Assembly (NCBI RefSeq): GCF_020034665.1 | Contig: NZ_JAIQDI010000001.1 | Location: 3,596,001 to 3,660,000 of the forward strand | DNA length: 64,000 nucleotides | Reading direction: 5' to 3' | From: Niabella beijingensis | GTDB lineage: Bacteria; Bacteroidota; Bacteroidia; Chitinophagales; Chitinophagaceae | Shown: positions 1 to 8,440 of the stretch, piece by piece | Layout: each line of letters begins with the position of its first letter | Numbering within the stretch: the first letter of the stretch is position 1 | Program-made: the position numbers and the translations under genes | Notes under the pieces: generated by a model | Database searches by the model: none | What the model was told of the DNA's origin: nothing | The model's input: the letters and a program-made list of their open reading frames with translations, nothing else

Positions 1-114
1 CAGCTGGAGATATTTTACTTTTTCCTTTACGGAATGGCGACCCCCAAAGGGCAGAAATTGATCGAAAAATATAAAAAACATAAACCAAAAAATAGTTCAG
101 ATGCAAAAGATTAG
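1..114 (+). CDS. C-terminal end of an upstream gene, possibly a TetR-type regulator
   Basis: An open frame enters from the left edge and stops at 112-114 after 37 codons, ending in a lysine-rich tail. It overlaps the start of the following TolC-like gene by 14 bases, so the two are probably translated from one message. In Bacteroidota, TolC/adaptor/RND operons are often headed by a TetR-family regulator, and the visible tail with aromatic residues followed by a basic end would fit the C-terminus of such a protein. The DNA-binding part lies outside the window, so the family assignment is inference from context only. Confidence 0.5.
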   Translation, partial: QLEIFYFFLYGMATPKGQKLIEKYKKHKPKNSSDAKD

Positions 115-1456
115 GCTGATGGTATTAACCATCGTTGGGCTGGTGATGGCAGGCAGCGGAAGGGCACAGGACAGCACCCATTACTTTACATTACAGCAGG
201 CGCTGGATTACGGGCAGAAACATAATGTGCAGGTAAAAAATGCCCTGCTGGATATCAAGTTACAGGAACAGGTAAACCGTGAGGTGACCGGCAGCGCTTA
301 TCCGCAGATCAACGCGAGCGGTGAGGTTGTAGATAATTTCAAATTACCCGTTTCCATTATCCCGGCGGGAACCGTTTTTATGCCCGGCACACCTCCCACA
401 ACAGAGGATACCCGTTTGTCTTTTGGTGTAAAATGGAGCAGCATGGGCGGCGTGTCAATCAGCCAGATCCTTTTTGACGGTCAGGTTTTTACCGGTTTGC
501 AGGCGAGAAAGACACTGATCGATTATAAAGCAAAAACGGCGGAGGTTACTGAAGAACAAATCCGGCAGACAATTGCCAAGGTGTACTACCAGCTGGTGGT
601 GAGCAAAACACAGGTAGCACTGATCGATTCAAACCTGGCCCTCGTTCAGAAAAACAGGAATGATACGAAAATCATGTATGATAACGGGTTTGCAGAAAAA
701 CTGGATATTGATAAACTGGATGTGCAATTGGCAAACCTCCGGTCTCAGAAGAACCAGGTACTTAACTCTGTTAATAACGGATACCTGGGATTAAAAGTGT
801 TGATGGGAATGCCCGTTCGCGAACAGCTGGTGCTTACAGATACGCTTACAGATGAAAGTTTGAAAGAAGATATTTTAGAAGATGGAACGTTTGACTACAG
901 CCGGCGAAGAGATTATCAGGCGGCATTATTGGGAGTAAAACTGAATGAATATGATGTACAGCGTTATAAGAGAAGTAAAATTCCAACGCTGTCATTGAAT
1001 GGATATTGGAACCAGATGACACAGGCTAACCGGTTCGGGGACATGTATAGCTCAAGTGCCTACTGGTTCCCGGTTAGTGCAGCAACATTAAAGTTATCGA
1101 TTCCTATATTCAGCGGCTTTGCCACCAATGCCAAAATTGCGCAAGCAAAAATAAAATTGCAGCAAACAGAAAACCAGGTGGAGGCGCTCAAACTGAGCAT
1201 CGATATGCAAAGGGATTCTGCAATGAATACCTTTAAGTCGGCGCTGACCGATATGGATTATCAAAAACAAAATATGGTACTGGCAGAAAATGTGTACAAC
1301 CAGACCAAGAAAAAATATGAAGTAGGTACCGGCAGTCAGATCGAAATCGACAATGCAAGGGTGCAGTTGCAGACAGCTCAAACCAATTATTACAATGCCC
1401 TCTATAATGCAGTAGTTGCCAAGGTAGATTACCTGAAGGCAACCGGTAAATTTTAA
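101..1456 (+). CDS. TolC-family outer membrane efflux protein
   Basis: Outer membrane channel component of a tripartite RND efflux pump. The 451-residue product has an N-terminal signal peptide of about 22 residues ending in a GRAQ-type cleavage site, followed by two outer-membrane-efflux-protein repeats rich in Gln, Asn and Lys heptads (long alpha-helical barrel helices around residues 130-240 and 340-440). Length matches the TolC/OprM class. It is the first full gene of a three-gene operon: the lipid-anchored adaptor begins 27 bases downstream and the RND permease follows. The substrate cannot be read from the sequence. Start at 101 is chosen because it gives a good signal peptide directly; it overlaps the preceding stop. 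Confidence 0.93.
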   Translation: MQKIRLMVLTIVGLVMAGSGRAQDSTHYFTLQQALDYGQKHNVQVKNALLDIKLQEQVNREVTGSAYPQINASGEVVDNFKLPVSIIPAGTVFMPGTPPTTEDTRLSFGVKWSSMGGVSISQILFDGQVFTGLQARKTLIDYKAKTAEVTEEQIRQTIAKVYYQLVVSKTQVALIDSNLALVQKNRNDTKIMYDNGFAEKLDIDKLDVQLANLRSQKNQVLNSVNNGYLGLKVLMGMPVREQLVLTDTLTDESLKEDILEDGTFDYSRRRDYQAALLGVKLNEYDVQRYKRSKIPTLSLNGYWNQMTQANRFGDMYSSSAYWFPVSAATLKLSIPIFSGFATNAKIAQAKIKLQQTENQVEALKLSIDMQRDSAMNTFKSALTDMDYQKQNMVLAENVYNQTKKKYEVGTGSQIEIDNARVQLQTAQTNYYNALYNAVVAKVDYLKATGKF

Positions 1457-1483
1457 AGTCCAAACTATTTAATACTATATTTT

Positions 1484-2683
1484 ATGCGCAGCGTTTTAAA
1501 AACCACATTAACAATAACTGCTTTTGCAGTGATGCTTTATTCTTGCGGAGGCGGGAAGGAAAAAGGGCGGATAGGTGACCTCAAGGCAAAGATCGAGAAA
1601 CTGAAAGCCGAGCAAAAAAAGAACAATGATGAGCTGGCCAAATTAGAGGAAGAATTAGGCAAGCTGGATTCAACAACATTGAAATCGAAGCTGGTGGCTG
1701 TAGCGCCCATCGGTACAGATGCCTTCAATCATTATATCGACCTTCAGGGATCGGTTGATGCAAGAAATAGTGCTTATGTAGCTCCCAAGATCCAGGGCGG
1801 TGTTGTAAGAGCAATATATGTAAAACAGGGCGACCAGGTGCGCAAAGGACAGGCCCTGCTCAAACTGGATGATGCTATCTACCGCCAGCAGGTAAATGCG
1901 GCACAGCAGCAGACCGGCCAGATAAAGGCTCAACTGAAGCTGGCACAGACAACCTATGAGCGGCAGAAAAATCTCTGGGCCAGCAATATTGGTACCGAAA
2001 TGCAGGTGCTTCAGGCCAAAACCAATGTAGAGGCCCTTACCAGCCAGTTGCGGGCAGCGGAAGCGCAGGTTGCACAAGCTCAGGAGCAGCTTTCCTTTAC
2101 CAATGTTACAGCAGATATAAGCGGAGTGGTAGATCAGCTGAATGTGAGGGTTGGCGAGGCCTTTGCGGGAATGGCCGGCACATCTCCCCAGGTATCCATT
2201 GTAAATACATCAAATCTGCGAATCGTTGTAAAAGTACCGGAATCGTACATCGACCGCGTTAAGACCGGATCCCAGGTAGTGGTGACGCTGCCGGATGCCG
2301 GCAATAAACAAATCACAGGGAAGGCTTCAGTGATCAGCCGTCTGGTAGACCCGGTATCGCGGACCTTTAATATGGAAGTGGCGATCCCCAGTGATCCGGC
2401 CATCAAAGCAAATCAGATCGCCCGCGTGCAGATCATGGACTACAGCCGGCCAGATGCCATTACTATTCCTGTTAACACACTGCAAACGGATGATAAAGGA
2501 AAATATGTGCTGTTGGCGGTGAACGAAAAAGGTAAACTGGTGGCCCGGAAAAAAACAATAGTTGTCGGTGAGCTGTATGGCGATCGCCTGGAAGTGAAGA
2601 GCGGATTGAACGCAGGCGACCAACTGATCACAGAAGGCTTCCAGAGCCTGTATGAAGGCCAGTTGATCACTACCGGAAAATAA
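1484..2683 (+). CDS. RND efflux periplasmic adaptor (membrane fusion protein), lipoprotein
   Basis: Periplasmic adaptor linking the inner membrane RND permease to the TolC-like channel. The 399-residue protein starts with a lipoprotein signal peptide whose lipobox ends LYSC (Cys21), so it is probably lipid-anchored. Residues 30-65 form a short charged coiled coil ahead of the core, an extra element compared with AcrA. Then come the split biotinyl-lipoyl domain (around 90-125, with the GDQVRKGQALLKLDD stretch), a helical hairpin (125-205), a beta-barrel domain (210-310) and a membrane-proximal domain. The order TolC-adaptor-permease with short gaps supports one operon. Confidence 0.94.
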   Translation: MRSVLKTTLTITAFAVMLYSCGGGKEKGRIGDLKAKIEKLKAEQKKNNDELAKLEEELGKLDSTTLKSKLVAVAPIGTDAFNHYIDLQGSVDARNSAYVAPKIQGGVVRAIYVKQGDQVRKGQALLKLDDAIYRQQVNAAQQQTGQIKAQLKLAQTTYERQKNLWASNIGTEMQVLQAKTNVEALTSQLRAAEAQVAQAQEQLSFTNVTADISGVVDQLNVRVGEAFAGMAGTSPQVSIVNTSNLRIVVKVPESYIDRVKTGSQVVVTLPDAGNKQITGKASVISRLVDPVSRTFNMEVAIPSDPAIKANQIARVQIMDYSRPDAITIPVNTLQTDDKGKYVLLAVNEKGKLVARKKTIVVGELYGDRLEVKSGLNAGDQLITEGFQSLYEGQLITTGK

Positions 2684-2724
2684 TTGCTTTACAGGCGCGA
2701 TACGATAACGCATAAAAAAATGTT

Positions 2725-5700
2725 ATGTCAGCATTAGAGAATTTTAAAGAAAAATTTAAAGAGTTCGGCCCGACGTCCTGGGCGATCCGGAGCCGGACTT
2801 TTATATACTTATTAATATTGGTGGTATCCGGCTGGGGGGTAATGTTGTTTGTAACATTACCTAAAGAACAGTTCCCGGATATTGTGATCCCTACCGTATA
2901 CATTTCCACGATCTATGTGGGAAACTCGCCCAAGGACATGGAGAACCTGGTGACGCAGCCGATCGAAAAACAGATCAAGGGGATCACGGGGGCCAAAATA
3001 ACAAAGGTTACCAGTACCTCTGTGCAGGATTATTCGGCGATCACGGTTGAATTTGGGACCGATGTAAAAGTGGATGTGGCGGTCCAGAAGGTGAAGGATG
3101 CCATGGATAAGGCCAAACAGGATCTGCCGACAGATCTTACGCAGGAGCCGACCGCAATGGAAATCAGTTTCTCGGAGGTGCCGATCATGTATGTGAACCT
3201 GAGTGGCGATTACGACGCGCAGCGGTTGAAAAAGTTTGCGGATGACCTGCAGGACAAGCTGGAAGAGCTGCCGCAGATCAACCGGGTAGATCTTGTGGGT
3301 GCACCGGAGCGGGAGTTCCAGGTGAATGTGGACAATGCGCGTATGCAGGCTGCCGGGATCACTTTTACGAATATTTCCGATGCGATCAAATATGAAAACA
3401 TGGATATATCCGGCGGACAGCTGGATGTGGGTAATATGCAGCGGAACCTTCAATTAAAAGGACAGTTCAAAACCAAGGAAGATATTGAGCAGGTGCTGGT
3501 ACGGAATACTAAAGGTGCTGCCATTTATCTGAAGGATATTGCGGTTATTAAAGATACGATCAAAGACCGGGACAGCTATGCGCGGCTGGACGGGAAAAAT
3601 GTGATCACGCTGAACATCATTAAAAGAAGCGGGGAGAACCTTATCGAGACCAGTGATGCAGTAAAAAAGATCGCGGAAGAAGCCAAGGCCAATTACCTGC
3701 CGAAGGATCTGGATGTACGTGTAACAGGTGATTCCAGTAACAGCACCCGTACTTCTTTTAATGACCTGGTAAACTCTATTGTCATCGGGTTTATCCTCGT
3801 ATTAATGATCCTTATGTTCTTTATGGGGGTCACCAACGCATTTTTCGTGGCATTGAGTGTGCCGCTGAGTATGTTTGTGGCGTTTATCTTCCTTCCTTTC
3901 GGAAGTCTGGTTGTGGGGTCGGATATCACCCTGAACTTTATCGTACTCTTTGCGCTGTTATTTGGGTTGGGGATCATTGTGGATGATGCGATAGTGGTGA
4001 TCGAGAACACGCACCGGATCTTTGTGGAAGGCAAAGGGAAGGTCAGCAGTACTGTGGCTGCCCGTATGGCTGCCGGAGAAGTATGGTATCCCGTTCTGGC
4101 GGGTACACTTACCACGCTGGCGCCCTTCTTCCCGCTGTTGTTCTGGCCGGGTATTATCGGTAAGTTCATGGTGTACCTGCCGCTGATGCTCATCTTTACG
4201 CTGACGGCCTCGCTGATCGTGGCCTTTATTATGAACCCGGTGTTCGCTGTGGATTTCATGAACCACGAAGAGCATGAAAACAAAGAGCCCAAATCAGCAT
4301 TATTTAAAAAGCCTTTTTTCTGGATCGCTATCGGATTAGGCATTTTGCTGGATCTAGCCGGTGCGCCCTTCCTGGGAAATATCATTTTATTTATTGTAAT
4401 TCTTGTAATACTCAATCGTTATTTCTTCGATGGCTGGATACATAGTTTTCAGAACAGGGTGCTGCCCTGGATCATGGGGCATTATGAAACCCTGCTGCGC
4501 TGGGCCCTGCACGGCTGGCGGCCGGTATGGTTGCTGCTGGGTGCGGTGGGTATGTTCTTTTTCTCACTGGTACTGTTTGGGGCTGTCGGAAAATCACCGG
4601 TATTCTTTCCCGGTGCGGATCCGAACCAGATCTATGTATACCTCAAACTGCCTACGGGTACAAGGGTGGAATATACTGACAGTATTACAAGGCAGCTGGA
4701 GCAGAAGGTGTTTAAGGTACTGGAAATGGATCCTGCCAAAAACAAGACCAATCCTATTGTGGAGAGTGTAATTACAAACGTTGCTGTGGGTGCAGCAGAT
4801 CCGAACAGCGGCGACAGAAGCACCCGGAGTGAGCTGGGGCGTATACAGGTATCTTTTGTGGAGTTTGAAAAACGGCATGGCCAAAGCTCTGCACCCTACC
4901 TGGATAGCATCCGGGCGGTAATGAAAGGCATTCCCGGTGCAGAGATATCGGTAGATAAAGAAGCCAATGGCCCGCCCACTGATCCGCCGGTGAATATAGA
5001 AGTGGCCAGTGAGGATTTTGATAACCTGATAAAGACCGCAGTAAATCTGAAGAATTATCTCGACAGTATCAATACTCCTGGTGTGGAGGAATTGAAAATG
5101 GACATTGACCTCAAGAGTCCGGAGATCTCGCTTACGGTTGACCGGCAGCGGGCCCTGACAGAAGGGGTGTCCTCCGCTCAGATCGGACAACAGATCCGTA
5201 CGGCGCTCTTTGGCTTTGAAGCGAGTAAAATAAAAGAAGGGGAGGATGAATATAAGATCCAGGTACGCAACAATGAACTGCAACGGAAAAACCTCGTGGA
5301 TCTGCTGAACATGAAAGTGGCATTTATGGATATGTCTTCCGGTCAGTTCAAACAGGTGCCCATCGCCTCCCTGGTTAAGGTGGATTATACGAATACGCTT
5401 GGTAGTGTGCAGCGTAAGAATCAGAAACGTATGATCACCCTGCGGTCGAATGTATTGCTTACACAAGGCTATACGCCCACTGCGGTTAACCAGGAACTGA
5501 CACGTCATATCGCTAACTTTAAAGGGGTAGAAGACGGCGTTACGATCAAACAGACCGGTGAGGGGGAACAGCAGGCCGAAACAGGAGCATTCCTGGGTAA
5601 GGCCCTGGTGATCGCCCTGGCCATCATCCTGGCCATCCTGGTATTACAATTCAATTCCGTAAGTAAGGCAGTGATCATTCTTACAGAGATCATCTTCAGC

Positions 5701-6318
5701 GTTATCGGTGTGCTGCTGGGCTTCTCATTAACAGGAATGACCGTTTCTGTGGTAATGACAGGGGTTGGTATCCTGGGACTTGCGGGTATCGTAATTAAAA
5801 ACGGGATCCTGGTAATCGAGTTTGCCGACGAGTTGCGGGCGCGGGGATTAAAGACCCGTGAAGCAGTGATACAGGCGGGTAAAACGCGTATCATCCCGGT
5901 ACTGCTGACGGCATTGGCCGCCATCCTGGCATTGATTCCACTGGCGGTAGGGTTTAACCTCAATTTTGTTACCCTGTTCTCCAGCCTCAATCCTCATATT
6001 TTCTTTGGAGGCGATAACGCAGCTTTCTGGAAACCACTATCATGGACCATCATTTTCGGTCTGGCATTTGCCTTCTTTATGACCCTGGTGCTGGTGCCAA
6101 GCATGTATCTGATAGCCGAAAGGCTCCGGAGGCCGATGCGGAATACTTATGGTGGAAAATGGGTTTCGTTTATGGGAATACCGCCATTCATCTTCATCTT
6201 CTTTATTATGATGATCATTTCCCGGTTTATACAGGGCAAAAAAGTGTACCGGAGAAGATTGAAGCTGGCCAATCAAAAAGATAAAGTGAACGAAGCTTTT
6301 GTCGGAAGCTGGTTTTAG
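2725..6318 (+). CDS. RND efflux transporter permease (AcrB/MexB superfamily)
   Basis: Proton-driven inner membrane pump. The 1197-residue product is about 150 residues longer than AcrB. Proton-relay residues are visible: paired Asp420-Asp421 in TM4 (IIVDDAIVVIEN) and Lys1025 in TM10 (VIKNGILVIEF). Two large periplasmic loops follow TM1 and TM7 as in the family. The extra length is in two places: a pair of hydrophobic segments between TM6 and TM7 (around residues 525-565) and an added hydrophobic helix with a basic tail at the C-terminus (about 1140-1197). It closes the efflux operon and is followed by a strong hairpin terminator. Substrate unknown; the HAE-1 type fits best but a lipid or dye substrate cannot be excluded. 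Confidence 0.94.
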   Translation: MSALENFKEKFKEFGPTSWAIRSRTFIYLLILVVSGWGVMLFVTLPKEQFPDIVIPTVYISTIYVGNSPKDMENLVTQPIEKQIKGITGAKITKVTSTSVQDYSAITVEFGTDVKVDVAVQKVKDAMDKAKQDLPTDLTQEPTAMEISFSEVPIMYVNLSGDYDAQRLKKFADDLQDKLEELPQINRVDLVGAPEREFQVNVDNARMQAAGITFTNISDAIKYENMDISGGQLDVGNMQRNLQLKGQFKTKEDIEQVLVRNTKGAAIYLKDIAVIKDTIKDRDSYARLDGKNVITLNIIKRSGENLIETSDAVKKIAEEAKANYLPKDLDVRVTGDSSNSTRTSFNDLVNSIVIGFILVLMILMFFMGVTNAFFVALSVPLSMFVAFIFLPFGSLVVGSDITLNFIVLFALLFGLGIIVDDAIVVIENTHRIFVEGKGKVSSTVAARMAAGEVWYPVLAGTLTTLAPFFPLLFWPGIIGKFMVYLPLMLIFTLTASLIVAFIMNPVFAVDFMNHEEHENKEPKSALFKKPFFWIAIGLGILLDLAGAPFLGNIILFIVILVILNRYFFDGWIHSFQNRVLPWIMGHYETLLRWALHGWRPVWLLLGAVGMFFFSLVLFGAVGKSPVFFPGADPNQIYVYLKLPTGTRVEYTDSITRQLEQKVFKVLEMDPAKNKTNPIVESVITNVAVGAADPNSGDRSTRSELGRIQVSFVEFEKRHGQSSAPYLDSIRAVMKGIPGAEISVDKEANGPPTDPPVNIEVASEDFDNLIKTAVNLKNYLDSINTPGVEELKMDIDLKSPEISLTVDRQRALTEGVSSAQIGQQIRTALFGFEASKIKEGEDEYKIQVRNNELQRKNLVDLLNMKVAFMDMSSGQFKQVPIASLVKVDYTNTLGSVQRKNQKRMITLRSNVLLTQGYTPTAVNQELTRHIANFKGVEDGVTIKQTGEGEQQAETGAFLGKALVIALAIILAILVLQFNSVSKAVIILTEIIFSVIGVLLGFSLTGMTVSVVMTGVGILGLAGIVIKNGILVIEFADELRARGLKTREAVIQAGKTRIIPVLLTALAAILALIPLAVGFNLNFVTLFSSLNPHIFFGGDNAAFWKPLSWTIIFGLAFAFFMTLVLVPSMYLIAERLRRPMRNTYGGKWVSFMGIPPFIFIFFIMMIISRFIQGKKVYRRRLKLANQKDKVNEAFVGSWF

Positions 6319-6345
6319 ATAACCATTAACCTTTGAATAGATGAC

Positions 6346-6380
6346 AAACGGTGATCCCTCAAAGATCACCGTTTGCTTTT
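6346..6380 (+). terminator. Rho-independent terminator of the efflux operon
   Basis: A perfect 11-bp stem (AAACGGTGATC, 6346-6356, with its complement 6364-6374), a 7-base loop and a T-rich run (6372-6380, with interruptions) lie 28 bases after the RND permease stop codon. Confidence 0.85.
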
Positions 6381-6427
6381 GTATAAGCGGATTGTTGCTT
6401 TTATAAGACCATTCATTCACTGATCCC

Positions 6428-6455
6428 AATAAAAAAAGCCCCTGTAAGGGGCTTT
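6428..6455 (-). terminator. Rho-independent terminator of the RRM protein gene
   Basis: Stem AAAGCCCCT (6435-6443) with its complement (6447-6455) and a 3-base loop. Read on the minus strand it is followed by seven or more T, and it sits about 20 bases after the stop of the RNA-binding protein gene. Confidence 0.85.
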
Positions 6456-6475
6456 CGTATCGTTACGAAAATAAA

Positions 6476-6814
6476 TTAGTACCGATCGCGGTATCCGCCA
6501 CCGCCTTTGTTGTATCCGCCGCCGCCCTGGCCAAAGCTTCTTTTCTTAAAGCCACCGCTGCTTGAGCCACCTTCTTTCGGACGGCTTTCGTTCACAACAA
6601 TGTTCCGGCCATCAACCTCAGTGCCGTTTAATGCATCGATGGCAGCTTTTGCTTCTTCATCAGAAGCCATTTCTACAAACCCGAAGCCTTTGCTTCTGTT
6701 TGTAAACTTATCAGCTACAATTTTTGCAGATGTTACTTCCCCATAAGGAGCGAATAAGTTTTGCAGATCCTGGTCTTTCAGGTTCCAGCTTAGGTTTCCT
6801 ACGTAAATGTTCAT
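6476..6814 (-). CDS. RNA-binding protein with single RRM and glycine-rich tail
   Basis: A 112-residue protein with one RNA recognition motif: RNP2-like IYVGNLSW near residues 3-10 and RNP1-like KGFGFVEM at about residues 43-50. The tail (from about residue 85) is Gly, Arg, Tyr-rich with GGGYNKGGGGYRDRY-type repeats, as in cyanobacterial and Bacteroidota Rbp/cold-responsive proteins. It likely binds single-stranded RNA in the cytoplasm, possibly as an RNA chaperone; Bacteroidota generally lack Hfq-like coverage, and such RRM proteins are regarded as candidate substitutes (established context, function here inferred). It is monocistronic, with its own promoter (6920-6949) and terminator, and has a 5' untranslated region of roughly 100 bases. 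Confidence 0.95.
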   Translation of the reverse strand: MNIYVGNLSWNLKDQDLQNLFAPYGEVTSAKIVADKFTNRSKGFGFVEMASDEEAKAAIDALNGTEVDGRNIVVNESRPKEGGSSSGGFKKRSFGQGGGGYNKGGGGYRDRY

Positions 6815-6919
6815 TTTATTTGAATTTAAAAAAATAAAAGAGTGCTAAAACAGTACCAAATTCAATGAACATTAAAAATATTCTGAAGCTTTTTACTGAA
6901 AGAACACTGTATTCTATAT

Positions 6920-6949
6920 CAAATATAGGCTAATTTCTTTGCCATCAAA
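6920..6949 (-). promoter_or_regulatory. Housekeeping-type Bacteroidota promoter for the RRM gene
   Basis: On the minus strand TTTG (6949-6946), 18 bases, then TATATTTG (6927-6920), matching the Bacteroidota TTTG / TAnnTTTG pattern. Transcription would begin near 6912, leaving about 100 untranslated bases before the ATG at 6814. Confidence 0.65.
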
Positions 6950-6970
6950 TTTTTTTTTGGGGGAAATAAC

Positions 6971-7002
6971 AAAAAAAACACACCAAAATGGTGTGTTTTT
7001 TT
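6971..7002 (-). terminator. Terminator after rplI (works in both orientations)
   Basis: Stem AAACACACCA with its complement (6976-6985 with 6989-6998) around a 3-base loop, flanked by A and T runs on both sides; on the minus strand it follows the rplI stop by about 22 bases. Confidence 0.8.
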
Positions 7003-7024
7003 ATAAAACTTTAAAAAACAGGTA

Positions 7025-7471
7025 TTATTCTGCTACAACTTCAAATTCAACCGCTGTACTGTGACCTGCGCCGAAATCAATCGTCGCTTTATAGGTACCC
7101 AGTTCTTTAATATCATCAGAAATGTGGATCTTCTTGCGATCGATCTCATAACCTTTTTGCTCGCGGATGGCGCGGCTTAATTGCAGGTTGGTCACACTTC
7201 CGAAGATCTTACCACTGGTTCCGGTTTTTGCACCCAGTTTTAAAGGAGCAGCGTTTAATTTAGCGATAACGCTATTGATCTCGGCCAGCATTGCTTCTTC
7301 TTTTTTGCGGGCCTGTTTCAACCGCTCTTCCAGCTGTTTTTTGTTGCTGTTGCTGTTTTCTACAGCTAATTTACGGGGGATCAGATAATTACGGGCATAC
7401 CCGTTTTTTACGGTTACTACCTCGTTGATAGCACCCAGATTATCCACATCCTGGATCAGAATTACTTCCAT
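7025..7471 (-). CDS. rplI: 50S ribosomal protein L9
   Basis: Ribosomal large-subunit protein L9, 148 residues, the usual length. The N-terminal rRNA-binding domain begins MEVILIQDVDNLG and contains the conserved GYARNYLIPRKLA stretch; a long charged connecting helix (about 50-80) leads to the C-terminal domain. It is the last gene of the rpsF-rpsR-rplI cluster, separated from rpsR by a 120-base gap that holds a weak CCCG/CGGG hairpin (near 7522-7536). Confidence 0.98.
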   Translation of the reverse strand: MEVILIQDVDNLGAINEVVTVKNGYARNYLIPRKLAVENSNSNKKQLEERLKQARKKEEAMLAEINSVIAKLNAAPLKLGAKTGTSGKIFGSVTNLQLSRAIREQKGYEIDRKKIHISDDIKELGTYKATIDFGAGHSTAVEFEVVAE

Positions 7472-7591
7472 TGTTATTTTTTTAGCTCCCGGCGCCCAAT
7501 CGATGATTGTGACTGTCTTCCCGAAAAACGGGAGTTAGGGATGGTTACTAATTGCTTGACTTACGGATCATTGCACATGATCCGGTCAGGG

Positions 7592-7855
7592 CTATTTTAA
7601 AAGATCTGTTACGTAGGGTAATAAAGCCATTTGACGGGCTTTCTTAACCGCATCAGAAACACGACGCTGGAATTTCAGGCTGTTTCCGGTTAAACGGCGG
7701 GGTAACAGTTTACCTTGCTCGTTCAGGAACTTTTTCAAAAACTCAATGTCTTTGTAGTCCACATAGCGGATGCCATATTTTTTAAAACGACAAAACTTCT
7801 TAACGCGTTTGTCGGTCTTAATGGCCGTCAGATATTTGATTTCATTCTTTGCCAT
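7592..7855 (-). CDS. rpsR: 30S ribosomal protein S18
   Basis: Ribosomal small-subunit protein S18, 87 residues. The conserved core is present: [18 protein letters not shown], then [32 protein letters not shown]. It pairs with S6 on the 30S platform. Only four bases separate it from the rpsF stop, indicating co-translation; there is no ssb gene between rpsF and rpsR, unlike in many Firmicutes. Confidence 0.98.
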   Translation of the reverse strand: MAKNEIKYLTAIKTDKRVKKFCRFKKYGIRYVDYKDIEFLKKFLNEQGKLLPRRLTGNSLKFQRRVSDAVKKARQMALLPYVTDLLK

Positions 7856-7859
7856 AATA

Positions 7860-8216
7860 TTAAGCCTCCACTGCTTTTTCGGTTCCTGTTTTTACGCCAC
7901 TATTCTTTTTTGCATTATACTCAACGGCGAATTTATCGAGTTTAGTGCAGAGGTGACGAAGTACATTCTCGTCACGTAAAAGCTGGATTTTCAGCTTTTC
8001 ATTGAAGTCGGATGGCGCAGTGTATTCCAGAACCCAGTATAAACCAGTGGTTTTTTTCTGGATCGGGTACGCCAGTGATTTCAGTCCCCAGGGATTTTCA
8101 TGCACGATGGTTCCGCCTGCTTCAGTTACCAGGGTGGCAAACTTTTTCTGCGCAGCTTTGAACTCATCTTCGCTTAAAACCGGGGTAAAAATCACCATCA
8201 ATTCATAATTGTTCAT
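7860..8216 (-). CDS. rpsF: 30S ribosomal protein S6
   Basis: Ribosomal small-subunit protein S6, 118 residues, starting [18 protein letters not shown], which is the typical N-terminus, with the conserved [22 protein letters not shown] core. First gene of the rpsF-rpsR-rplI operon. A -7 box (TATCTTTG, minus strand 8281-8274) and a stem-loop lie in the 65 bases upstream. Confidence 0.98.
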   Translation of the reverse strand: MNNYELMVIFTPVLSEDEFKAAQKKFATLVTEAGGTIVHENPWGLKSLAYPIQKKTTGLYWVLEYTAPSDFNEKLKIQLLRDENVLRHLCTKLDKFAVEYNAKKNSGVKTGTEKAVEA

Positions 8217-8249
8217 TACCCAAATTGTTTTTTAATAAAAAATAAATAA

Positions 8250-8281
8250 CCTCAGGGTTTTCCTAAGGGGCTGCAAAGATA
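8250..8281 (-). promoter_or_regulatory. Putative promoter -7 box and 5'-UTR stem-loop upstream of rpsF
   Basis: On the minus strand TATCTTTG (8281-8274) matches TAnnTTTG, but no TTTG is found 19 bases upstream. Directly downstream a hairpin CCTTAGG / CCTGAGG (8268-8262 with 8256-8250, one G-U pair) would lie at the 5' end of the message. rpsF leaders in many phyla carry an S6:S18-binding RNA motif; whether this hairpin belongs to that class cannot be decided here. Confidence 0.4.
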
Positions 8282-8440
8282 GGAAATTTCTGATTTTATC
8301 ACGGCTTATTTAGGCGGCCACCTGTTTTTACCAGCAGTCAACGGGGCGGGATGAGACATTCTCAACCTGGAAAGATTGTCGGGGCCTTATTATTACACTT
8401 CTCATCATTGATTATTAATGAATTGTAAATATTAAACACC

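Noticed and set aside
7472..7591. Regulatory RNA in the rpsR-rplI gap
   Set aside because: Only a weak CCCG/CGGG hairpin is present; nothing resembles a known ribosomal-protein leader.
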